DNA from: Kiloniella spongiae
GTDB lineage: Bacteria; Pseudomonadota; Alphaproteobacteria; Kiloniellales; Kiloniellaceae
Length of the DNA: 64,000 nucleotides
Assembly (NCBI RefSeq): GCF_001026905.1
Contig: NZ_LAQL01000006.1
Coordinates: forward strand, 429,300 to 493,299
Direction: 5' to 3'
Positions 46,095-53,197 of the stretch are shown one piece after another; position 1 is the stretch's first letter; each line of letters opens with the position of its first letter. The notes beneath the pieces were generated by a model that was given only the letters and a program-made list of their open reading frames with translations, did no database searches and had not been told where the DNA came from. Made by a program: the position numbers and the translations under genes.

Positions 46095-46563
46095 GGGAAG
46101 AACTCCTGTAAAAAATATGCTTTAAAAATATAAGGTCTGTTGGATTTCTCCCCAAGCTATAGCTTTATCTTTTTAGTAAAGCTGGTCGAAATCGGACCTG
46201 ATCATATTTTCTCTTATTGCAAAGTACTTTGAAGCTTATTGAAGACAGGGTATAGGATTGCGTCAACTAAAACGCCTCTTTAAGAAACGCTTCGGCGCTT
46301 CTTCGTAACAGATCGTTGAAATCTGTCACGTGCAACGGGTAAACGTCTAATGAATGATAGTAATGTGTCTATTATGGAAATCGCTTTTACTGCCAGCTTT
46401 AACAGTTAGCGATATTTTAGTCCTGTGTTTTTCTATTCTATGGACACTCACCAACATCCATATGGAAAGAACAGTTTGTCTTTCCATAAACCTTTTGAAG
46501 ATACTCCAGTAGAAATTTGAATTTTACTGAGGTACCTTTAAAAGGAACTCTTTTTAGGACTCG
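46095..46563. other. Gene-free stretch with a 10-bp inverted repeat
   Basis: No supported gene. A perfect inverted repeat, TATGGAAAGA (46461-46470) and TCTTTCCATA (46479-46488), has an eight-base spacer and could be a protein binding site or a weak hairpin. A second imperfect hairpin, AAGAAACGC and GCGCTTCTT, lies around 46280-46310. Confidence 0.4.
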
Positions 46564-46782
46564 TTATTTTGACTTCGCTTCTTTTTCAGCAGCCAATCTC
46601 AACGCTCTGAGCCGATCGGTTTTGTCTTGAATTTTCTTCTCTCGGGCTTCTTTTTCTTTGATGAGCTTGGTGTCGATATTTTTACCTGGGCTTCGATCTC
46701 TAAACTCACTGTTATCACCGCGCCCGATAGCAGCGATCATCTTGTCATCAGCAGTGTTTGGTCGTGTTGATCCTGATCCCAT
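46564..46782 (-). CDS. Small charged hypothetical protein
   Basis: 72 aa, ATG start with AGAGAAG upstream. The N-terminal part is polar (MGSGSTRPNTADDKMIAAIGRG). The C-terminal half is a lysine/glutamate/arginine-rich helix (KLIKEKEAREKKIQDKTDRLRALRLAAEKEAK) with coiled-coil character. No signal peptide or known domain is recognised. It stands alone, 158 bases from the MerR gene. The codon pattern and helix periodicity support a real gene. Confidence 0.55.
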   Translation of the reverse strand: MGSGSTRPNTADDKMIAAIGRGDNSEFRDRSPGKNIDTKLIKEKEAREKKIQDKTDRLRALRLAAEKEAKSK

Positions 46783-46940
46783 TGCACCATCTTCTCTGTT
46801 ATATGTTTTATACTATATTGAAGAGCATTTTCTTGCTTGTTTGTAAACTAAACTTTAGGAGATCCAATTGAGCTGGGTCGCTTAAACGAAGGCATATATA
46901 TCACGAATATTGCACCGGGAAGGCTTTTTCTTTTGGAATG

Positions 46941-47342
46941 TTAGCCTCGTTTATGTCGCTTCACCACGCGCAATAGCTTTTGAAATTTAGGGCATTCCAT
47001 GTGAGATGGCGCGGAACAGTTGGCAACATGACGCAGAGCTTTACTGAGAATCGTGAGATCATGGATCTGTTTGTCCAAGTCATCAGCGCGTGCCTGTAAG
47101 TCTTCTCTCGGCAGATCGGGTTGCCCATCTTCGCCAAACATACCTGCGATTTCATCAAGTGTGAAACCTGCTGATTTTCCAAGTGTAATTAAAGATATTT
47201 GCATCAACGTTTGTGGGGCAAACTGTCGTCGAAGCCCGTGTCTGCCAATGGATTTTATTAACCCGATTTCTTCGTAATATCGCAAGGTCGAAGGGCGTAA
47301 ACCTGTTTGCTCGACAACTTCGGAAATATCTAAAACACGCAT
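46941..47342 (-). CDS. MerR family regulator with C-terminal cysteines
   Basis: A 133-aa MerR protein. The HTH is LDISEVVEQTGLRPSTLRYYEEIGLIKSIGRHGLRRQF; a dimerization helix follows (DLQARADDLDKQIHDLTILSKAL). The C-terminus has CSAPSHMECPKF, two cysteines nine residues apart, not the four-Cys [2Fe-2S] motif of SoxR. It is divergent from an MFS exporter, and the shared promoter holds a SoxR-like operator. It may sense thiol-reactive or metal stress. The signal is not determined. Confidence 0.88.
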   Translation of the reverse strand: MRVLDISEVVEQTGLRPSTLRYYEEIGLIKSIGRHGLRRQFAPQTLMQISLITLGKSAGFTLDEIAGMFGEDGQPDLPREDLQARADDLDKQIHDLTILSKALRHVANCSAPSHMECPKFQKLLRVVKRHKRG

Positions 47343-47403
47343 ACTTTTCTCTGATCAGGAATGGTGAATTTTGAGGTTGGATTTTGGACTCAAATTTTCT
47401 GAC

Positions 47404-47434
47404 TTGACCTCAAGTTAACTTGAATTTTTATGAT
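47404..47434 (+). promoter_or_regulatory. SoxR/MerR-type promoter with a 19-bp spacer driving the MFS gene
   Basis: A -35 TTGACC (47404-47409) and -10 TATGAT (47429-47434) are separated by 19 bp, the overlong spacer typical of MerR-activated promoters. The spacer contains the perfect palindrome TCAAGTTAACTTGA (47410-47423), the core of the SoxR consensus CCTCAAGTTAACTTGAGG; here the left side is also CC while the right end differs. The MFS start is 38 bases beyond the -10. Confidence 0.85.
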
Positions 47435-47471
47435 GCTCTCAACAGACGATTCATACAAGAGGAAAGAACCT

Positions 47472-48734
47472 ATGACACAGTCTCTCAAGACGAAAGATGG
47501 CCCCGTTTGGCAGGATGGTAGAGCCATTGCCTTGATGATGGCTGCCACCCTTATGGTGATGGCAAATGCGACGATCAGCCCTGCACTGGCTGGGTTAGAA
47601 CGTGCCTTTATGGGGCAGACCAACGCAGATTTTTTAATCAGGTTGTTGGTGCCGGCACCTTCGTTGACAGTTGTAATTTTTGCCCCGCTTGCTGGTTATT
47701 TTGTGGACCGTTATGGCAGGCGTGTGATGTTGTTATTTGGTGTTGTTTTGTTTGTGATTACGGGCAGTGCTGGTTTTTATCTACCCAATCTCGAAATGAT
47801 CTTTACCAGTCGTTTGGCACTGGGCATTGCTGTGGCGATGATTATGACGTCACAAACAGCCTTGATCGGGGATTATTTTACAGGCGAGAAACGAAGTGCT
47901 TTGACAGGGTTGCAGATCTCTGCGCGAAATTTTGGAGGCTTTGTATTTTTGACGCTCGCGGGCTGGTTTGCCGTTAGTTCGCCGCGCTTGCCCTTTGTGA
48001 TCTATGGACTGGCTGTTCTTTACCTCCCCTTTATGTGGATGGTTATCCGTGAGACATCTGGCACGCCCGCTAAAGAAACCATCAAAAACACAGCAAAAAA
48101 TAGAGTTATTGAATCCGTTATAAAAACAGAGGCAAGCGAAGCTGATGGACATCTATCATGGAAGGGGTGGATAGCCGCCTTGGCGGTGCTGCAGTTAATG
48201 ACCAACATGATCTTTTTCCTGATGCCAACGCAACTACCCTTTTTCCTCGATAGTTTGGGATATGACAGTGCCGTGATGACCGGGGCGGCACTTGGGGCTT
48301 TATCCCTCGCCGGAGGCTGCGCCGCGTTATTCTATAGCCGGATCAAACGGGTGCTAAACTACGCCGGAACTTACGCGTTGGGGTATGGCTTTATGGCATT
48401 GGGTTTTGCCATTCTTCCTCTTGGCACAGATGTCATTGCGATCTTTGCTGGTTCTGTTGCCGTGGGCATTGGTTTTGCGCTTGCGGTTCCAAACTTTGTA
48501 GGTATTGCCTTGCAAATTGCCCCCTCAAGCCGACGTGGCATGGCGGGCGGTGTTCTGACAACCGCCGTTTTTCTCGGCCAGTTCTGTTCTCCTTTCCTGA
48601 GCATCCCGTCGATTACGTCGTTCGGCTATAACATAACTTATCAGGGGGCAGCACTATTGCTGGGAACTGTCGCGCTTATGGCTGCCCTGAAACGGGGGGT
48701 GGAAGTTTTGAAACTACGCATGAAAGAGATTTAG
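47472..48734 (+). CDS. MFS transporter (drug:H+ antiporter-like)
   Basis: About 420 aa with 12 predicted transmembrane helices. The MFS motif A is seen as GYFVDRYGRRVMLL between helices 2 and 3. A central cytoplasmic loop (KETIKNTAKNRVIESVIKTEASEADGH) separates the halves. ATG 47472 follows GGAAAGAACC; ATGs at 47430 and 47433 would lie in the -10 of the promoter. It is controlled by the divergent MerR regulator through the SoxR-like box and is probably an export pump. Substrate unknown. Confidence 0.88.
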   Translation: MTQSLKTKDGPVWQDGRAIALMMAATLMVMANATISPALAGLERAFMGQTNADFLIRLLVPAPSLTVVIFAPLAGYFVDRYGRRVMLLFGVVLFVITGSAGFYLPNLEMIFTSRLALGIAVAMIMTSQTALIGDYFTGEKRSALTGLQISARNFGGFVFLTLAGWFAVSSPRLPFVIYGLAVLYLPFMWMVIRETSGTPAKETIKNTAKNRVIESVIKTEASEADGHLSWKGWIAALAVLQLMTNMIFFLMPTQLPFFLDSLGYDSAVMTGAALGALSLAGGCAALFYSRIKRVLNYAGTYALGYGFMALGFAILPLGTDVIAIFAGSVAVGIGFALAVPNFVGIALQIAPSSRRGMAGGVLTTAVFLGQFCSPFLSIPSITSFGYNITYQGAALLLGTVALMAALKRGVEVLKLRMKEI

Positions 48735-48795
48735 TCTTTATTGATCGAAGGCATATACTGATTGAAAGATTACGGCCAGATAAAATCAACAGATG

Positions 48796-50376
48796 TTAAT
48801 GCCGCCACAGATGTGTTTGGCCGTCTTTTTCTTCCAGATCAAGTTTGGTATAACTGTTTAGACAAGGACGCATTTTATCCAGTGTAATGGGCTTGTTGAG
48901 ATAATCCAGCACATCAAAACTTTTTGCCTTACGAATATCACGATCATCATTTGATGTTGTGCACATAATAATCGGCAATGATTTGATTTGCTCATCTTTG
49001 CGTAGGTTCTGTAAAAACTCAAAGCCATCCATAATTGGCATGTTGATATCAAGAAGAATGAGATCAATCGCGGGGTTTTCTGATGACTTTAAAAACGTTA
49101 GAGCTTCTGCTCCATTTCTGGCCAAATGGAGTTGACAGCTAAGGCCATCGCGCTCAAAGAGAAGTGCCTGCGTTAACCTGATATCAAGATCATCATCTTC
49201 AACAAGCAGGACGTTTGCCAGTGCAGTTTCATCCAGATTTTTTTCAGTTGATATAAGTTTATTATGTTTATTTACCAACGTTTTATCTTTTGAACGGCCG
49301 TTCATTTGCAATGTGAATTTGAATACACTACCGCCCTTGTCAGATTGCTCGTACCACAATAGCCCACCGTGGCGTTCTATGGTCTTTTTACAAATAGCAA
49401 GACCGAGACCTGTTCCTTTTTTTTCTTCACTAAACCGTGCAAACGGTTCAAAAATACGTTCGGCATATTCTAGTGGAATTCCAGGACCATTATCGGTTAC
49501 AAAAACGGTAGCAAACTCAAATTCTTCTTTTATCGAAATTGTAATTTTTGGGCTTTTTTTATCATTATGAACGATGGCATTCATCAGCAGGTTTTGAAAC
49601 AATTGCATTAATTGTGTTTCGTTACCATTTACTGAAAGATTCTCTTCGTTCACAATGGTAATTGTATCATCCTTGAGAATGCGCTTAAGGTTGCTTTGTG
49701 CACGTTTGATAACATTGGCCAGAGAAATTGGCTCTTTTTCGTAATAATCATCAGGTGCATCCAATTTTGTATAACAGCGCACCATATCGATCAGGTGATC
49801 CATATTGTTTGTCGCTGTAATAACGTGCGAGAAATACTCCTGATTTTGACTGGTTAAATCTTGCGTTGTATCAATAAGCTGAAGGAATGAACGGATCATT
49901 CGAACAGGTTCTTTCAAATCGTGCGCAAGCGCATGGCTAAAAGTCGTCAGGGAATCACGTTGCAGGGCAACTTCTTTGGCCAGAGAAGCGCGTTCGATCG
50001 CATGTTTGATTACCCGATTAAGAACTTCTGCGTTGATTGTATCTTTGGTTAGGTAATCCTGAGCTCCATTTTTCATGACCTCAACAGCGACGATTTCATC
50101 CCCCTGACCCGTTAACATAATAACAGGTAGGTGCGGATGTTTATCATGAATAATTTTTAGAATTTCAAGGCCATTTCTTTTTGGCATTGAATAGTCAAGA
50201 AGGACACAATCCGGCGGAAATTGATTTATAAATTCAATACCTTCATCCCCATCCGAAGATTCAACCGTGCGGTAGTTCGTATCAGTAATTCGCTTTAATG
50301 ATCGTAAGCAAAGCTCCCGATCATCCATGCTGTCATCAATAACCAATACTGTCGTTGTTTCTACCACACTTACCAC
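48796..50376 (-). CDS. Hybrid signalling protein REC-HisKA-HATPase-REC
   Basis: 526 aa, cytosolic. The N-terminal receiver has phospho-acceptor D61 (VLLDYSMPKRNG). The kinase core has H152 in ALAHDLKEPVRMIRSFLQLI, an N box FQNLLMNAIVHND, and the G boxes TDNGPGIPLEYAERIFEPF and GTGLGLAICKKTIERHGG. The C-terminal receiver has D443 (LILLDINMPIMDG) and the switch Lys in LNKPIT. GTG 50376 follows GAGGAG. It is the last gene of a four-gene leftward cluster and probably takes or returns phosphate from the neighbouring response regulator. Confidence 0.9.
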   Translation of the reverse strand: MVSVVETTTVLVIDDSMDDRELCLRSLKRITDTNYRTVESSDGDEGIEFINQFPPDCVLLDYSMPKRNGLEILKIIHDKHPHLPVIMLTGQGDEIVAVEVMKNGAQDYLTKDTINAEVLNRVIKHAIERASLAKEVALQRDSLTTFSHALAHDLKEPVRMIRSFLQLIDTTQDLTSQNQEYFSHVITATNNMDHLIDMVRCYTKLDAPDDYYEKEPISLANVIKRAQSNLKRILKDDTITIVNEENLSVNGNETQLMQLFQNLLMNAIVHNDKKSPKITISIKEEFEFATVFVTDNGPGIPLEYAERIFEPFARFSEEKKGTGLGLAICKKTIERHGGLLWYEQSDKGGSVFKFTLQMNGRSKDKTLVNKHNKLISTEKNLDETALANVLLVEDDDLDIRLTQALLFERDGLSCQLHLARNGAEALTFLKSSENPAIDLILLDINMPIMDGFEFLQNLRKDEQIKSLPIIMCTTSNDDRDIRKAKSFDVLDYLNKPITLDKMRPCLNSYTKLDLEEKDGQTHLWRH

Positions 50377-50378
50377 AC

Positions 50379-50834
50379 TTATCTCCTCTGGGGTAACAAG
50401 GCCAAGCCAAACCAGTAATCTTTAATCTGTTCAGCCGCCTTTAATAATCCATCAAAGCCGACGGGCTTTTGTATGTAGGTCGCGGCACCAAGCTCGTAAC
50501 ACTTATTCACATCAATTTCATCAGATGATGTGGTCAAAACAATTACCGGAATATCAAGTGTCTTTTTATCCGATTTCATTTGCTTTAGAACTTTCCGGCC
50601 ATCCAGTCCCGGCATATTCAAATCCAATAGTATCAGACAGGGCGTTACTACACTATCGTCATTTTCATAAGGCCCTGTTTTCGTAAGGTAATGAATTGCA
50701 TCTTGTCCATTCTGACACCACTGAACAGGGTTTTCCAATCGCGATTTCTTAAAACTCCGCCGCGTTGCTTCGTAATCGTCAATGTTGTCTTCGACAATTA
50801 AAATGGTTTCCAGTCCAATTTTTTCATTAACCAT
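50379..50834 (-). CDS. Single-domain response regulator (Rcp1-like)
   Basis: 151 aa containing only a receiver domain: acidic pair in ILIVEDNIDDYEATRRSF, phospho-acceptor Asp in CLILLDLNMPGLDGRKVL, Thr in VIVLTTSSDE and Lys in YIQKPVGFDG. The length and spacing resemble the Rcp1 regulators that partner phytochrome-type kinases. It overlaps the upstream kinase gene by one base (TAATG) and ends three bases before the hybrid kinase, so it is translationally coupled to both and should shuttle phosphate between them. Confidence 0.92.
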   Translation of the reverse strand: MVNEKIGLETILIVEDNIDDYEATRRSFKKSRLENPVQWCQNGQDAIHYLTKTGPYENDDSVVTPCLILLDLNMPGLDGRKVLKQMKSDKKTLDIPVIVLTTSSDEIDVNKCYELGAATYIQKPVGFDGLLKAAEQIKDYWFGLALLPQRR

Positions 50835-53137
50835 TATACTTCCCCGTTTAATGTGAAATAAAAGGTCGTTCCGGCATTTGGTATTGATTCCAGCCAGATT
50901 TCGCCCCCATGCCGTTCAATGATTTTTTGAACAAAAGTCAAGCCAACACCGGTACCACGAACATTGTCGTCTTCGATATTAAGCCGCTTAAAGATTTTGA
51001 AAATGTCCTGATGAAATTCTTCGGCAATACCGATACCATTATCGCTGATCGAAAAAACATCATGACGTCCATCCTTGACCTTATAAAAATCCAATTCAAC
51101 TGTTTTCGTATCTTTATCATTGTATTTAATCGCATTTGTTATCAAATTTCTGAAAACTTCAGAAACTCTGTGCTTATCACAAACGATATTAGGCAGAGGC
51201 TTGAGAACGTTAATTGTCACATGCTCTTCTTCAATCAAAGTATCAATCATTGCTGTAATTTCGTGAACAACATCGTTGATATTAGTGGATTGAATAGCAA
51301 GATCCTGTCGACCAAGCCTTGAAAAATACAACAGATTGTCAATCAGCTTTTCCATACGCTTTGTCAGCGTGCACATCCGATCAATGCGTTTAGTGCCACC
51401 TTCATCCAGACTATCGCTATAATCTTCGGCAAAGAACATGGCATTATTTGCCAAACCTCTTAAGGGTTCTTTCAAATCATGAGAGGCAATATAGGCAAAA
51501 TCATCCAAAGCCTGATTGCTTTTGGTTAGGTCACGGATGTTTTTGTCTCGAACTCTCTCTAACTCTACACGTTGTGTAATATCACGCACAATTCCGACAA
51601 AAAGATTATCATTATCGCCTTCCACTTTACCGACACTCAAGTCCATTGGAAATTCACTGCCGTCTTTACGCCTACCTATGACTTGACGGCCAATTCCAAT
51701 GATTTTTGCTTTTCCGGTTGTCTTATAATCGTGCAGATACTGGTCGTGTTCTCTCGCGTAGCTGTCCGGCATCAGCATTTTTACATTTTTGCCAATGACT
51801 TCAGATACCTCATAACCGAACAGTTTGACTGATGCTGGATTGAATTCCTGTATTAAGCCTTTCGAGTCAATCAGGATCATACTATCAACGGCGTTATTAA
51901 TAATTGCTTTCGAGCGTGTCTCGGCATTCTTTGTTGCCAAATGGCTATTGCTGAGTTCTGCAATCATTTTGTCACGAATTTTTTCAGATTCTACACGCTC
52001 GCTGATATCACGCACAATTCCGATAAAATGAATTCCGCTTTCAGTTTCCACTTTACCGACACTCAACTCCATTGGGAATTCACTGTCGTCTTTACGTTTA
52101 CCTATGACTTGGCGACCAATTCCAATGATTTTTGCTGTTCCGGTTGTCTGATAATTTTCGAGATACTGGTCGTGTTCTCTAGCATAGTTGTCTGGCATCA
52201 GCATTTTTACATTTTTGTTAATGACTTCAGACACCTCATAACCAAACAGTTTGACTGATGCTGGATTAAATTCCTGTATCAGGCCTTTCCCATCAATCAA
52301 GATCATACTGTCAACGGCGTTATCAATAACTGCTTTCGTTCTTGCTTCTGCAATTTTTGCGGCTAGGTTGCTTTGAGTTAATTCGCCAATCATTTGACTT
52401 CGGGCTTTTTCCATCTCGACCCGCTCGCTGATATCGCGCACAACGCCGATAAAATGATTACCACCCTCTGTTTCCATTTTACCAACGCTTAAATCCATCG
52501 GAAATTTGCTGCCGTCTTTACGTTTACCAGTAACCTGACGCCCCGTTCCAATTATTTTGGCTTTGCCTGTTGTTTGGTAGTTTTCAAGATATTGATCGTG
52601 TTCTTTGGCATAGCTCTCCGGCATCAGCATTTTTACATTTTTGCCAATGACTTCGGAGACCTCATAACCAAACAATTTGACTGATGCTGGATTAAATTCC
52701 TGTATCAGGCCTTTCCCGTCAATCAGGATCATACTGTCAACAGCGTTATCAATAACAGCTCTTGACTGGTTTTCTGCGACCTTGGCTTGATACAAAGAAC
52801 GTTGCATCAAATGCGCAAGAAAAGCCACAACCCACAAAACCAGAATAGACATAACGCGGTTTAAAATAATGATAAGCTGGCTCTCTACAGAGCTCGAAGT
52901 AATGAAAAAATACCCAAAAATTATCAACCCTGTGGAAATACCCGCAAACAGGAAAATTATTCTACTGGATTTAAGTTGAATACCGCTCAACACAAAGATT
53001 ATATAAATCAAACCACCTGCAATACCCAGTGGTGTATACCAATCATACAAAAAGCTTGAAATTCCAAGAAAGCCGGAAATTATCCAGGTGAAAAATGTTT
53101 CATGATTATATCCTTGTCCCACATTTGATTTGATCAT
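50834..53137 (-). CDS. Membrane histidine kinase with three FixL-like PAS domains
   Basis: 767 aa. Residues 13-110 hold four to five hydrophobic helices. Three nearly identical PAS domains start at about 126, 268 and 410, with an exact 142-residue period. Each keeps the FixL haem-pocket pattern: His in EHDQYL (H180, H322, H464) and Arg in the (T/I)GR turn (R200, R342, R484), matching H200 and R220 of Bradyrhizobium FixL. The kinase core has H553 (ASHDLKEPLRGL), N box RNLITNAIKYND, DNGIGIAEEF and GTGVGLTFV. The DHp helix resembles bacteriophytochrome kinases, not FixL. Haem or oxygen sensing is inferred from residues only. Confidence 0.9.
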   Translation of the reverse strand: MIKSNVGQGYNHETFFTWIISGFLGISSFLYDWYTPLGIAGGLIYIIFVLSGIQLKSSRIIFLFAGISTGLIIFGYFFITSSSVESQLIIILNRVMSILVLWVVAFLAHLMQRSLYQAKVAENQSRAVIDNAVDSMILIDGKGLIQEFNPASVKLFGYEVSEVIGKNVKMLMPESYAKEHDQYLENYQTTGKAKIIGTGRQVTGKRKDGSKFPMDLSVGKMETEGGNHFIGVVRDISERVEMEKARSQMIGELTQSNLAAKIAEARTKAVIDNAVDSMILIDGKGLIQEFNPASVKLFGYEVSEVINKNVKMLMPDNYAREHDQYLENYQTTGTAKIIGIGRQVIGKRKDDSEFPMELSVGKVETESGIHFIGIVRDISERVESEKIRDKMIAELSNSHLATKNAETRSKAIINNAVDSMILIDSKGLIQEFNPASVKLFGYEVSEVIGKNVKMLMPDSYAREHDQYLHDYKTTGKAKIIGIGRQVIGRRKDGSEFPMDLSVGKVEGDNDNLFVGIVRDITQRVELERVRDKNIRDLTKSNQALDDFAYIASHDLKEPLRGLANNAMFFAEDYSDSLDEGGTKRIDRMCTLTKRMEKLIDNLLYFSRLGRQDLAIQSTNINDVVHEITAMIDTLIEEEHVTINVLKPLPNIVCDKHRVSEVFRNLITNAIKYNDKDTKTVELDFYKVKDGRHDVFSISDNGIGIAEEFHQDIFKIFKRLNIEDDNVRGTGVGLTFVQKIIERHGGEIWLESIPNAGTTFYFTLNGEV
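51566..52762 (-). repeat. Three tandem PAS-encoding repeats of 426 bp
   Basis: Inside the kinase gene, 52337-52762 (PAS1), 51911-52336 (PAS2) and 51566-51910 (PAS3 core) encode the same domain. Long stretches such as the codons for FNPASVKLFGYEVSEV are almost identical in nucleotides, including synonymous positions. This shows recent duplication or ongoing gene conversion. Confidence 0.85.
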
Positions 53138-53197
53138 ATTTCTCTTTAATCTTACAATTTAAGGGGGATAATTAAACTACCATAAACAACTTTCTCT

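Noticed and set aside
51566..52762. Repeats in the kinase gene as a mobile element or CRISPR
   Set aside because: They encode in-frame PAS domains with a 426-bp period; there are no spacers or terminal inverted repeats.
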